Source: Centroberyx gerrardi (Eukaryota; Chordata; Actinopteri; Beryciformes; Berycidae). From it: a stretch of DNA of 64,000 nt. This document shows positions 1 to 11,359 of this stretch, one piece after another. Where the stretch lies: contig NC_136002.1 in the NCBI RefSeq assembly GCF_048128805.1, positions 28,355,662-28,419,661 on the forward strand. The letters run 5' to 3'. The translations under genes were made by a program, and so were the position numbers. The first letter of the stretch is position 1. Each line of letters starts with the position of its first letter. The notes beneath the pieces are model-generated. The model made no database searches, was not told the origin of the DNA, and saw only the letters and a program-made list of their open reading frames with translations.

Positions 1-401
1 TGTGTTTGCGTTTGTTGTGTTGTGTTGTAACTGACTTAATAGACTGTCTTTAAATGCACAGCAGTTCTCATCAGGGATACCGTCAGAGTTTGGGAGTTTC
101 ATGTCTGTTATGTAGCGTGATGGAACAAGGTTTACATTCCTCCTGTCTCTGATTGGTTCACAGCGCAGATACATGCAGCCAAACACTCGTAAATAAACGC
201 AAATGCAAACAAAATCGCCATCTTACAGAAAGCAGGCTAGGTACGGTTTTGTAAATCCCCCAACAAGGCGGCTTTCAACACGGCAGAGTCTGGTGATGTT
301 ATGAGCGAGAGCGTTAACCTGAGTGAAGCTGCAGTGTGAGGGTGGTGTAGGTTTAGTGTAGTCTGGGATGAAAGAATTTACTGTTGATCGTCTCGTAGGT
401 T

Positions 402-492
402 TCAAGTCAAAGAAACGTCTGTGATGGGAGAAGCCTGCTTGACATACCCGCTCTCTTTCAGCTCCTCCAGTTCTTCTTCATCAGGATTCACT
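402..492 (-). CDS. Possible last coding exon of an unidentified gene
   Basis: On the minus strand an AG acceptor at 494-493, preceded by a ctaac branch-like motif, is followed by a frame that enters in the last base of a codon and reads VNPDEEELEELKESGYVKQ and then ASPITDVSLT before a TGA stop at 404-402. The acidic, low-complexity-free sequence and codon use look like real coding DNA, and the downstream AT-rich sequence could be 3' UTR. I do not recognise the protein, and I found no second exon upstream (at higher coordinates). It could equally be a chance frame of 30 codons. The call rests only on splice-site context and composition. Confidence 0.28.
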
Positions 493-719
493 CTAAATTG
501 CACAAGGGCTGGTTAGATAAGATCTTGTGTGGCGGTAAATAATGGAAATAGCTAAAATGCCTTCTATTAGCTGATGGCCTGAACGGCCTTTTGGGTAAAA
601 GCAATCAGTTGTCTCAAAATGTCTTAAGTTGTTAAAGTATAAATACCTTTCCATTACAATCCTAATAGGCCTGTATAACTTTGAGTTTCACTGCATTCCA
701 CTACCAGTATTCAACACGG

Positions 720-775
720 AGATAGAAAGAGAGGGAGAGAGGGAGAGAGGGGGGGGGGGGGCAGAGAGAGAGAGA
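720..775. repeat. GA-rich and poly-G simple repeat
   Basis: Alternating GA runs flank a run of about a dozen G. It is a simple-sequence tract with no coding meaning. Confidence 0.9.
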
Positions 776-855
776 GATACACTTTTCTTTCTTCAAGTTG
801 TTGTTAATGTGTTCTGTCTTCATTTGATAGACCTGGAGAAATGGCAGAAACACGT

Positions 856-868
856 GCACACACACGCG

Positions 869-910
<42 letters not shown>

Positions 911-912
911 CC
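856..912. repeat. (CA)n microsatellite
   Basis: A dinucleotide CA array interrupted by a few CG steps at its edges. Confidence 0.95.
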
Positions 913-1419
913 ACATTACACATTACCAATCTGGATCCATCTCACGGCGGCAGAGAGATGAGAAAGGAAAAGAGAGGAGCACATGAAGAGGCTTTTATGC
1001 TCCTCCATTAGTCTCATATCTGTCATTTTCATTATCGCTGCAATCAGAGTTTGGTTGGGGTAAATGTGAAGCCAAAGCAATGGAGATGAAATATAGTACT
1101 ATTATATATATATATACCTAAGAGAAAATTAAACATTAAAAGGAAGAACATAAAAGGTGGGAGGACATTTTCATCTGATGAAAAATTTACACATAGCTGA
1201 TCAAAAAAATTACAACGATCTAAAGGGATAATATACCAAACCAGTGATGCAGAATCGAGAAAGCAGGTTATAGTGTTTCAGACTGTAGAGATAAAGAGCA
1301 GGTTATTGCTAAAATGCTAAAAATATATGTGCTCATGGTATTCTGAAGCACTTAGGGTAAAAGCATCCACCAAATAACATATGTCATGTCAAATTTTTAC
1401 CACTAGTTGTTGCTCATAC

Positions 1420-1510
1420 TGTAACACAGATCCCAGTGATTAATGGATTGAAATTTAGCCCACAGTGTGAAGTCATTATAGACCATATTGACCATGACTA
1501 TGTACCAGTG
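1420..1510. repeat. Dispersed repeat, copy A
   Basis: This segment shares an extended, imperfect match with 2261-2353. Both contain a cagatcccag/caaatcccag start, a gaaatttagccc/gaaatttacccc core and the end ctatgtaccagtga. The two lie in the same orientation about 840 bases apart. It is probably a mobile-element remnant; the family is not recognised. Confidence 0.55.
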
Positions 1511-2260
1511 AGCTGGAACATAGTCATATGATACAGACTGAAAACCTGAATAAAGATAGAGCCAAAATGAAAGTTGAGACGATGTAGCTGCTGCCTGCAT
1601 CAGTTTGTGAGCAGAAACATATTAGCCAGTGTTATCGAAGTGTTTGTGCCTGCATGTGAGAATGATCACACAACTTATTCCTGTTAACTATCTGCCGACA
1701 TCACCAATCTTAAATCAGTCGCATTTTGTCCAGCTGTTCACTCAGCTAAGAGGTATGTGGAGACTCCATTAGTGCCAGGTAAAAGTTTGAATGAATCATA
1801 TTCTTCACACACGTTTGCTGTTCTGGAAACAGTAATGAAACAATACACCATGCTTTTAGAGAAGCAAATTTGGTCTCAAGATGAAGCAGTTACATCAACA
1901 CAGGACCTGCTTTCCTCTAGTGTTCACAGCACTTTCTCTCTGAAACCCATTGCAAAGCTATTTAAATGTTTGTTGATACAGTTAGAACAGTTATCGTCTT
2001 ACTGTCTGATTATTAGCACGGAGGCTTATGAGGCTTATTAGCGATTGTATTGGTGATTGCCCTTTGGCAATGTTTTACACAATCAGTTGCTACAAAGATC
2101 TAGCTGTAGTCTGCAGCGAGTATGTTTGCATTCTTAAGCCATTTACGATTGCATGAGTCCACATACCCAAGAACTGTAAGATTTGTGTGCAATAACAAAG
2201 GAACAAAGAGAGTTTCATCCACTGTGCTGTGGCACACAGTACTGTATACTGTATTTTACT

Positions 2261-2353
2261 GTGTAATCTGACACAAATCCCAGGGAATGAGGCTTGAAAT
2301 TTACCCCATGGACTAAAGTCAGATTTTTGACCATATTTGACTATGTACCAGTG
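2261..2353. repeat. Dispersed repeat, copy B
   Basis: Second copy of the repeat seen at 1420-1510, in direct orientation and diverged by scattered substitutions and small indels. Confidence 0.55.
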
Positions 2354-2525
2354 AAGGCCTGGGGCAAGTGCATGGGCATATTTTGGGGTGGGTGGGTGGG
2401 GTGGGTGGGATGGCATATGATTAGTTAAATAAGCTAAATAGCTGAACTTTGCAATCAAAATACACAGTTCTTAAGGAGCAAATGACTATGCTTATTCAGC
2501 AAAATTACACACCAGTTTTCTTGAA

Positions 2526-2547
2526 CACACACACACACACACACACA

Positions 2548-2589
<42 letters not shown>
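2526..2589. repeat. (CA)n microsatellite
   Basis: A long CA array with one GA interruption. Confidence 0.95.
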
Positions 2590-2590
<1 letters not shown>

Positions 2591-3591
2591 CAAGGTTCAA
2601 GTCCCACTGCATGTGATTCGTATTAGTGGTGTGATCTGATGCTGTGCATTACTGACTCCTTAATGTGAATGTAAACTTCTGGCAGGCGGAACATCAGCAA
2701 ATATAATCTGCTTCAGCACTTTCAGTAAGTATTGTATGTAATATCATTGCAATATTCTTATTCTGAAGACAATATTCTTATTTTTACATCTTGTCTACTA
2801 ACAAACTGAGCTTTGATTTAGCGCATACGTTTATCACCACTGCTGTTTATGGGCTTATCTCAAGAGGCAGCAGTGCCACCTGATGGTTAGAAAATGAATA
2901 ATACAAAAAAACAGCATCTGGTATTCCATGGTATTACATGTAGGGCAGAAATTACAGAGTTGGATGGGTTGTTTTATATATATATACAGTATATATATAC
3001 AATCACACACACACTTGGACCGGTCACTGATGGTGAACTACTGGAGAGATGGGGTTTTTTTACCACCACAAAAGTCTGGTTAAGAGCTGGAAGTGTGAAT
3101 GCAGGACACTGAAGGAAGCAGAAAATTCCTCTTATTCAGGACAAAAAATAAAGAAGACACATTTCTCATCATGTAGGATTACCATGTACAAGTTTATCTG
3201 TGTAGCCTGGGTTTAAAAAAAAAAAAGGCATTACTCCACTATGAAAGCTGTAATTGAAGTATCCCAGAAAGTCCACTTGAGGGCGCCAGAAGTGCAATAT
3301 TTTGACAAAAATGTTCTTCACTGCATTATTCTCTTTTGTTGAAACTGATTGAAATGCATTGAGTTATTTTGCCCATTTGACACCATTTTAAAAATGACTT
3401 GTACACAGTTTTATGGAGAAATAAAAAATGTGTCTTATCACAGCTTTTACCCTTTAAACAGCATCTTTTAGACACACAAATCAGACTGAGACGGTGTATT
3501 TGGATTAATTGACTTGCATCTTTTCCATTTGGCTTAGCTGATGGTTGCATTATGCTTCTCTTTCAGTACAACACTGAATACACAGATCAAA

Positions 3592-3716
3592 CACCTTGCT
3601 CAAGTCTACTTGGACAGTAGTTTGTTAAGGGAGAGTGTTACTCATCTTGGGATTTGAACCGGCAAACCTTCTGGTCATACCCGCACCCTCTGCTCTCATT
3701 AGGCTACCGTCACCCC
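3592..3716 (-). mobile_element. tRNA-derived SINE fragment
   Basis: Read on the minus strand, the segment begins with ggggtgacggtagcctaatg (box A-like) and continues to ccggttcaaatcccaag (box B-like), then ends in a CTTGAGCAAGG-type body (read here as ccttgctcaag on plus). This layout is typical of teleost tRNA-derived SINEs. No A-tail or target duplication is clear, so it looks old or truncated. Confidence 0.65.
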
Positions 3717-3922
3717 AGACTACCCTTCACCGTTTGTTTGGATTATTTCAACCACAAAAACCGCGCTGGCTGTGTTGGAAGGTGATGAAAGTGAGCAAAC
3801 TCTGCTGGAATGTATGGGAGGGATTCACTCTTTCAACCAACTGAGGAGTTTATCAGCAGGTGCACCGGCTCAATGTGCCGCACCTATGAGCTAATGGTCT
3901 GAACGCTCCCCACCGTTCCTAC

Positions 3923-3924
<2 letters not shown>

Positions 3925-3954
<30 letters not shown>
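3925..3954. repeat. (CA)n microsatellite
   Basis: Uninterrupted CA dinucleotide array. Confidence 0.95.
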
Positions 3955-3956
<2 letters not shown>

Positions 3957-4399
3957 GATTTCTCCAGTACACCCTGACCCAAGTGAGTAACGCTGTGGCT
4001 CAAAGCGAGTAATCTGTCTTATCTGCACAGCAGCACTCCCTTAAGATTTTGGTAAAGACAAGACCACTGAATTATTTATGATCGTATCACAGATTCACAC
4101 CTTGATCCTGTTCAGCTGCTTGATCCTGGACTTCTGACTCTTGACCATTCGTGTAGTACATTTTGAGATTACACACACCTGTTGCTTATTTACGTTGTAT
4201 GTTGTTTGTCTTCAACCTTTAAGACAACTCAAAGGAAAAATACCTTTGTACAAGAAGCAGTTAACATTTTAAATAAGAACTGTGAGGTTTCCAACACTGG
4301 ACAGTAAACTAATTTAATACGTATTTGACTGCTGATCTCTGTCTGCACTCTGCACCAACAGCACAAATATGCAAGCTGTTTATCTGGTAATATGTCCTG

Positions 4400-4524
4400 T
4401 CTTGTCTCTTTCTGTTATGTGATATGTGGATTCTATGTCTTGTTGTTGTTTGTTTGTACCTTTTATTGCATCCTTTAAATTGCCCCATGTGAAATAAAGT
4501 TGTGTTGAATTGAATTGAATTGAG
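4400..4524 (+). mobile_element. LINE-type 3' tail
   Basis: The stretch ends with an aaattgccccatgtgaaataaag-type segment followed by tandem ttgaa units. Fish non-LTR retrotransposons commonly finish in such an AATAAA plus short-repeat tail. Only the 3' end is present; no reverse-transcriptase frame was found upstream. Confidence 0.5.
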
Positions 4525-4588
4525 CCATGATGAGACTTTCTTGGCCAAGCTTCTCTTGAAAAAGAGAGTAAAATAAAATAAAAAGTAT

Positions 4589-4892
4589 AGTAATACTTTA
4601 CAATGGCACTTTTCCAGTATATTAAGCTATGTATTAACGCTGTTGCACTGTAATACTTACACACTATATACTACACAAAAATATCATGTAAATACTTAAT
4701 GACAATCTCCCTAACACATAATATATTCAAAGCGGTATAACAACACCATGTAATTACTAAAATAAGTACTTACATAAAAGAGTGTGCAAGTGTTTTAACA
4801 CCGGTCCAATGTAAGAACAAACAAATACATTTAAACACTTTTCCATAGGTTAATATGTAGATTACCACACAGGAATAAGGCAAAGTGTTACC
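4589..4892. mobile_element. MITE-like element with GGTAACACTTT-type ends
   Basis: The left end reads gtaatactttacaatgg. The right end, read in reverse complement, is ggtaacactttgcc, giving imperfect terminal inverted repeats. The body is AT-rich, about 300 bases, and non-coding. The ends resemble those of the palindromic element at 23593-23906, so both may belong to one non-autonomous DNA-transposon group. Superfamily not determined. Confidence 0.5.
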
Positions 4893-7726
4893 AAAAGTAT
4901 ATACTGTATACAGAAAATGCTTTGGCCTGAATGTATTATAAATAAGTTGTTTGTTTGTATTCTACTTGTTGTTTAGAAACAAGCTGTTTGTCAGTGGAAG
5001 AAGCTTTAATTCCTAGATCACCAACATTATAAACAACCAATGGTAAAAAGTGTAAGGATCTGAGCCATGATGCCCTGTTAATAGACGTGGCAAAATATTC
5101 CTGTTATCCTAGAATGATGTCAGTTAGAAGTGCCAGGATGAGAAATAAGAGCTAAGGAAAGAAGTAGAAGGGGTTTTATTTTTTACTTGAAGACAAGAAC
5201 AGAGTGTAGCGAGTAGAGGAGGAAGACATGGGAGACAGCTATGATTCAGGGGGGAAATGGGTAGAAAATATTCAGAATACACAATGAGTAGGAAAAAAAT
5301 GGTTCCAAAAGGGTTTTTTGCAGAGCGGTTTGGCTCTACCAAGAACTATTTCCTGCTTTTTTCACCTGAACACCCTTTTAAGGGGTTCTTCAACAGACTT
5401 TTGTAGGGAATAGGGTCCCGACTGGATCTGAAAAGGGTTCAGACGTGTGGAAACAACCTGAAGAACTCATCATGGTTAAACAGCAGATTTTTCTCCGGCT
5501 CCAGACAGCAGCATGCTCGTCGTATCGATTCCTCCGTGGGTCTGCTGCGGCTTAGATTTGGATTTAGATTTCTTGCAGTCGCTGGTAAGAAAACTCTGTG
5601 AGTTTCTGTTCCCACTGAGCGGACACAGTGAGTCTGTGTTGTTTTCAGGAGGGGGGGGGGGGGGGATAAAGGAAGGCCCTCTCTCTGTCTGACTCCAGGT
5701 ACCAAGCAACCTCTCTGCCCTTCACATTCCCCAGTATCGGTCATGTGACCAGGGCCAGCGGAGCATGACGAGGGAAACTCATGGAAAGGGTTGGTTTTTT
5801 TTGTCGTTTTTTTTCATAAACCAAACAAGTTTAGGTATTTGATGTTGGTTCAGATTCAGTTTCATCACAGCCTCAGGAACTTTGGGTTCACTGGGCTGCT
5901 ATCTGCTTTAAAAATATTACGATTTTTTACTTGAACTCTATGAACTAAACTTCCTGTCAGCGCGTGTGAACATGATCAGCTTTCTGACTCTTTGAACAGT
6001 TCAAATGAAGAGTTTCATTTCAAAATGAGATAAATCCACTATTTGGAAAAAGTGACACCTACTTTAACAAAATGATTATTGACATGAAAGTAAAACTCAC
6101 TATAATTATCTGACAGTATTACTATAGGTTATTTATGGAGCTTCTGGTGTGCCAGCCTTATTATAGACTAGTTAATTAAATTCAGAATTAAATACGTTCA
6201 TTAAATGTGTCAATTAATGATTCCATTTCATTTTTCTGTCTTTAAGCTAATAAATTACTGAAATTCTGTATCTGTAAAATGATTTTTAAAAATGCATTTG
6301 TTTAAATTGTACTTTTTGTAATTCCATTTATGAATGTGTTTGCCTATAACTTTGACACTTTCTGCTTGGGTCACACTTTACACTTTACGACTCATTTCAT
6401 TGGCTATCTTGACACATTTTCTTATAAAAGTATAAAATTTCGGCTCCATGATCAGCTTCATTCTTGTAGGGATAGGGATCATGTATGTATATGTATAGAT
6501 GATTATATTTTTTCTCAAAATAGATAGTAGCATTTTGGCATGAAACCCTTCACATATTAAAGCCTTTTGTGGTCTTTGATTTTATTTTCTACCAAACAAA
6601 AACTTTTAACTTCAACATAGTTAACTGATTCATGTGTGACTGGTATCAAGACTTCCAGTTATTCTCAAAACCTGAGTCAGTGAGAGGTTGACTACTCAAC
6701 ACGTGACTCTCTTGTTAGACTAACAGCTGTAAACAACATACAACCTCAAGCTTGTGCTTTATGAAGCATGGAAACCGAGGCTCTAGTCTCCAGTTTATGC
6801 TAGTTTGAACGACCGTGAAGCACACCAGTGTCAGAATCAATGATTAGCCTAACAACTTCCAAACCTGCCTTAGGGTCGTACAGAAAATCCTTCTGAATGG
6901 CAGACAGTGCTGCTCAGGAGGTGCTGCTCATGCTCAGCCATAATGTTGAACCTCTGTGGAAACTGCTTGGCTTCTCTGACTCCACAGTGTCATGGGTATT
7001 GAAACTCTGGTCCATGAGTTATGTTATCATGAGTTATCTGGTGCTGCTAGTTATGCAACCTCCTCTACAGGCCTGTTTACAATAGCTGATCAAGGCACCA
7101 TCAGTCATTTAGGCACAGAAAAAATACAAAACATATATCAAATGAATAAAAAGAGATTTAACTAGACATTTATGAAAAAGGGTGTAACCCTGAAATACAG
7201 CCCTTGTCTTTGGTTAGTCATTATTTGGGACCCAGTCTGTAATCCAAACTTAAACTCAAAGGAAGCCCCAAAACCAAAACATGGGATTCTATTGTTTTCT
7301 AAATGGCAGAACACACAACATCACACACAGCAGCAGTGACAGAAAAACCTAAAACCAAAAATGTAATTTGAATCAGTTTATTGGTTGTTTACATTTGTTT
7401 TATTTGCATACAGTTAAATGCAAAAAGTAAAGAGTAAAATTGCCATTTGAGCATAATGCAAAAAGTGTTTTTGTTGTTGATTCCTCTATATATTCACAAG
7501 TTCTAAACTCAGATATATGTCACATATGGCTTTCATTAAAATCTTATACTTTCAATATATCATACAAAAGTTAAGGCCTGAGTTTTAGCATTAGAGCCAT
7601 TAGTCATGACAGTAGGCATTCTGACTCCAGCTGACCACAGCAGTTAATTGGCTGATCAAGTGAAAAATTAATAAATTGTTTTGCTAAATGTACAAACAGA
7701 AAGAAATTCCTCATTATTCTTATTAG

Positions 7727-7865
7727 TCAGCAGGGTGGCTTAATGTTTAGAAACCCCCCAAAAAACCAGGCTCGATCCCAGCTTCAGCCTATTTGTTCTG
7801 TCAAAGTGTCCTTGAGCAAGGCACTGGCTCCTACTCCCTCGTTATAATTGGCTCTGGGGAGGAGG
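7727..7865 (+). mobile_element. tRNA-derived SINE fragment
   Basis: A tRNA-like head (gggtggcttaatg box A region, ggctcgatccc box B region) is followed by the body phrase gtgtccttgagcaaggcact. These are recurring signatures of teleost tRNA SINEs. The 3' part fades into unique sequence without an obvious tail. Confidence 0.65.
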
Positions 7866-8764
7866 AGCATCAGTGAAACGACTAAAATGTAAATGTCCAA
7901 AATGCTTATTAGAATTTAGCTGAGATCTAATCAGTATTTACTATAATCATGACCAGATGTCAAACAGTTGGACAGCCGTTGTCAGAAGCGACATGGATAT
8001 GGGAGGAAGAGACAACAGTTGGCTGGTAAGGCGATATAGTCTCAAGGGCCGTCTCCCATATTTACTATAAGATGCTCATCAATTTTTCAACTTCCTGCTT
8101 TTGTAAAGTGCGACTGGATGTGTTTCAGACTGGAAGGCTTAACTCACATCCATCAGGGAACCTTTGGCTGGGAGGATGAAAATGTGTCGGAGTCTGGATT
8201 GCTATGTACTGTTTTGTTGGGTTTCATCATTAAATAAATATTATTCAGATATCATTTAAAACAGAGCGGTGGTAGCCTATGGTTACACTTCTACCCCATC
8301 ATTACAAGCACATGTTTCATGGCCAAACTTTGCTCAAACACACAGCTTTATTTTAAATTTTAGTCAAGATCCCAAGGTTTCCAAAGATATCAAATATGTC
8401 CTGCTTAATTACAGGGTCATGTGTATAAAATGATGCACAAACATCACATTTTTTTTCCATTTGTTGTAAAGGTGCAGCCATAAAAACAGTGGCATCTTGG
8501 GTTTGAATATTTCACTCAGTATAAGCAGCTATAGCTTCAATGAAGCGTTGGATCGAGCAGATACAGAATATGGATGTGACATTGTCGTACAGTTTGGAAA
8601 AAATACTACTTAAGATAAGCTACTTAAGAGGGAATTTAAGGGGAAACTCAGGGTGCGAGGGGTTAAAGAGACATGCTTGTGATTAGAAAGTCGCCAGTAA
8701 GGCTGCAAGCTGGGAAAATCTGGGCAGGGAAGTTGGACGAGAAACGCTTTTCCTTCCCTCAACA

Positions 8765-8850
8765 ACTACTGTGCCCTTGAGCAAGGCACTTAACTCCTAA
8801 GTCCTCCAATGAACCTGCACAGTGGCCAACAGTAGAAGAGAGAGTTATAT
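8765..8850 (+). mobile_element. SINE body fragment
   Basis: Contains the phrase gtgcccttgagcaaggcact, shared with the SINE at 7727-7865, but the tRNA-like head is not clear. Probably a truncated or diverged copy. Confidence 0.45.
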
Positions 8851-8982
8851 ATAAAAGCAGAATAAAAGCAGAATACTCAAAATTAATAATAAAAAAAACC
8901 AAGAAGCAATGGAACAGTGTGAAATAGGGATTAAATTAAGAGAAGACGTCAGAGGCGGAGAAGAGCAACATTCAAATCAATA

Positions 8983-9045
8983 CATAAAATAAAAAAAACA
9001 AAATAAATCCTACCGATAAAATAAAAAAACAAAATAAATCCTACC
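8983..9045. repeat. Two-copy tandem repeat, about 32 bases
   Basis: Two adjacent copies of an A-rich unit ending in caaaataaatcctacc. It explains the phenylalanine-rich frame that overlaps it on the minus strand, which is not considered a gene. Confidence 0.8.
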
Positions 9046-9572
9046 AATAAAATAAAGTAAAAATAACATAAAAGTTTTGGTTGGACTGGGCAACTCCCAG
9101 GAATGAATTTGCGTAACTGCATGAATGTGCAGCAGGGCGTTGCTGAAAAAACAGCATGCACCTTCCAACGATTGCTAAAGGTTAATAAAATGGATAAATC
9201 TTGTAGCCTCCCTTGAATGACTGTGGCCGGCTCCACTCCTCCCTACTCACACTTATCACCTCTGCCTGTGAAGTGATCCTGTGGCTAATTGTTTAGAGCG
9301 AGCGTGGTTAAGTTGCCAGTTGGTGGTAACGTAGCCCCGAGGATCGAATGACAGGCTTCTCTTACAAAGACACCTGTACAGATCCCATCATTTTCGTCAC
9401 CTTTCTGTTGAGTCATGTGCTACGTAATCGCTGTGAAAAGCTTATAGTGGGTAATGAATATGCTGTTGAAATAATCTGAAATGGAGCATAATCCTCAATA
9501 TAACCAAATGAAAAAGACAGTTTGAGTTTGAAATGAAACAGGACAACGCATATCTTAAAAAACACAGTGATC

Positions 9573-9582
9573 TTTATTTATT
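9573..9582 (-). terminator. Candidate poly(A) signals for claudin at 10463-11110
   Basis: Two overlapping TTTATT hexamers (AATAAA on the minus strand) lie about 0.9 kb downstream of the stop codon, with no closer canonical hexamer noticed. They would give a 3' UTR of about 880 bases. Inferred from sequence only. Confidence 0.45.
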
Positions 9583-9712
9583 TGTTTGTTTAAAAAAAAA
9601 GCTAGTGAGATACCTGTAGTGCTGCATGATACACAAAGATGATTCATGTTGTGGCTGAACACAGGTGCTTCTGTACTGCCTCACAGTGAAGCATTCAAAG
9701 TCCTCTGTCTAC

Positions 9713-9715
<3 letters not shown>

Positions 9716-9747
<32 letters not shown>
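9716..9747. repeat. (CA)n microsatellite
   Basis: CA array inside the probable 3' UTR of the first minus-strand claudin. Confidence 0.95.
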
Positions 9748-9751
<4 letters not shown>

Positions 9752-10462
9752 TAAAGCCTGTGTTGAATACACTTGTCATCTGCCTTGACCGCTACAGGTG
9801 ATTAATGATATTCTGAATACAGTATTTACATCACAGAACCCTGCTGGTATAACAGTAAAACAAATTGCCAATAGCAGAGAAAAATGGATAGACCAGAATA
9901 AGGCTCTAAAATAAAAGATGAATCGTATGCATTTTCCTTTTGCTATGTTGTGAACTGGGAAATACAAAATATTTCCCATACTCCTAACATGTACATAGCA
10001 CCTCATTATGAAGGTGACAAACGAACAGTAGTCATGGCAACGTCCATAAAAGAATATTCCATGGTAAACATGAAAAAGCAATGATTGTATCAAAAGCATA
10101 TGATTGTACATTGATGATTACATTTAGTCGACTTTACATGACTGAGATAACTCTGTTCTGATTGAACAATAGCAGTAACAAAAAGCCAAAACACCAAAAA
10201 CATAATTTCTTCGCCTTTTTTAAAACACGATGAAAGGAACGCTCCAGTCAAATGACATTTGCGTGCTATTTCAGTCTCTGAAAAGCGTAGAGGCTGTTAC
10301 AGAGATATGTAACAGTAAAAAAGGTGAAATCAAACACATCCTTCATTGCGGAGTCTCCTTGGTCTTAGTTTCCTCGACCCCTTTCTTCAGCACACCATCA
10401 TTTTGGTGTAGAGAGCAGGTTTGGGATTCAAAATCGTCTTTTTTTTCCCTTTTAATTTCTGC

Positions 10463-11110
10463 TCATACGTAGTCTTTCCTCTCGAACCCCGGACCACCTG
10501 CGGACCGCGGGGCAGAATACGCCATTCGTGAGGGGTTGTATCTCTTCTCACGCGGCGGGCAGGAGCAGCAGAGGAGCCCGCCGCCCAGAATCAGGAGGGC
10601 AGCCGCCGCCCAGCCGATGTACAGCGCGGCCCCCAGCTCCCTCCTCTGAGCGTCGGTCAGTAACGGGTTGTAGAAGTCCCTGATGATGGTGTTGGCCGAC
10701 CAGGAGACGGGGATGAGCTGCATGACCCCGGACACGATGAAGAAGACGCCCGAGATGATCATCACCTTGGCCTTGGACGACTCGTCCTCGATGCAGTTGG
10801 TGCACTTGGCCCCGGCGATGGCGATGAGCACGGCCATGATGGCCAACAGGATGGAGATGACGGTGAGGGCGCGGGCGGCCTGGAGGTCCTGGGAGAGCGC
10901 CAGCATGGAGTCGTACACCTTGCACTGCATCTGGCCGGTGCTCTGGACCACGCAGGTCATCCACAGGCCCTCCCAGATGATCTGAGCCGTCACGATGTTG
11001 CTGCCGATGAAGGCCGTCACCCTCCACATGGGCAGGGCGCAGGCCACAATGGCAATAATCCATCCCAAGATGCACAGGGAGATCCCTATCAGCTCCAAGC
11101 CTATAGACAT
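10463..11110 (-). CDS. Claudin, claudin-3-like
   Basis: Single-exon gene encoding a 215-residue claudin, a four-pass tight-junction membrane protein that controls paracellular permeability. Visible landmarks are TM1 at about residues 8-27, the first-loop signature W29, GLW 48-50, C53 and C63, the DLQAARAL motif before TM2, the second-loop [15 protein letters not shown], and TM4 ending in a CCSCPP palmitoylation-type cysteine cluster. The tail [17 protein letters not shown] ends in the PDZ ligand YV and closely resembles the mammalian claudin-3 tail. The start is the ATG that places TM1 right after a seven-residue N-terminus, as usual in the family. It lies tail to head with two more minus-strand claudins. 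A TATA-like box is at 11304-11309, and a CAG repeat sits in the leader. Length and motifs look fully functional. The exact ortholog number is not assigned. Confidence 0.95.
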   Translation of the reverse strand: MSIGLELIGISLCILGWIIAIVACALPMWRVTAFIGSNIVTAQIIWEGLWMTCVVQSTGQMQCKVYDSMLALSQDLQAARALTVISILLAIMAVLIAIAGAKCTNCIEDESSKAKVMIISGVFFIVSGVMQLIPVSWSANTIIRDFYNPLLTDAQRRELGAALYIGWAAAALLILGGGLLCCSCPPREKRYNPSRMAYSAPRSAGGPGFERKDYV

Positions 11111-11122
11111 GCTGAAACCTCT

Positions 11123-11126
<4 letters not shown>

Positions 11127-11153
<27 letters not shown>
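11127..11153 (-). repeat. (CAG)9 repeat in claudin 5' leader
   Basis: Nine CTG units on the plus strand, CAG in the transcript of the claudin at 10463-11110, end 17 bases upstream of its ATG. It would lie in the 5' UTR if transcription starts near the TATA-like box at 11304. Confidence 0.9.
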
Positions 11154-11303
11154 AATGTGTGTCACTCCTGAGAGGGGATAGAGAGAAGAGAAGATCTGTG
11201 GGGGGGAAGAGTCAAACCAGAGAGCCAACTGACAATTAACTTAATTTCAGCCCTTGCATCAGTGAGTGTGTGATGATCTGGTGCCTCGGCTTCACAAGTA
11301 TCC

Positions 11304-11309
11304 TTTATA
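11304..11309 (-). promoter_or_regulatory. TATA-like box for first minus-strand claudin
   Basis: TATAAA on the minus strand, about 195 bases upstream of the ATG at 11110. A C-rich (CTCCCCTCC) stretch lies just further upstream. Positions suit a core promoter with a leader of about 165 bases, but no start-site data exist. Confidence 0.5.
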
Positions 11310-11359
11310 AGGCAGATCAGGTGGAGGGGAGGAGTCCTCGAAGGAGCTGACATCACCAA

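Larger units (their letters stand above)
1..9570. other. Repeat-rich intergenic region
   Basis: No complete protein gene is visible here. The open frames are short, lack family resemblance and overlap simple repeats. The stretch holds several CA microsatellites, a GA/poly-G tract, tRNA-derived SINE pieces near 3.6, 7.8 and 8.8 kb, a LINE-type 3' tail near 4.5 kb, a MITE-like element at 4589-4892 and a pair of related direct repeats at 1.4 and 2.3 kb. One possible coding exon at 402-492 is listed separately. Confidence 0.6.

Noticed and set aside
8949-9236. Hydrophobic frame rich in F, I and L
   Set aside because: Most of it is translation of an A-rich tandem repeat (8983-9045), so the apparent membrane segments are artefacts.
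9776-10111. 111-codon open frame on the minus strand below the first claudin
   Set aside because: It lies in the probable 3' UTR, begins without a known motif and has no family resemblance.
10548-11228. Second frame of 226 codons over the first claudin, with a glutamine run
   Set aside because: It is an out-of-phase frame caused by the CAG repeat and the GC-rich coding region; the real frame carries the claudin motifs.
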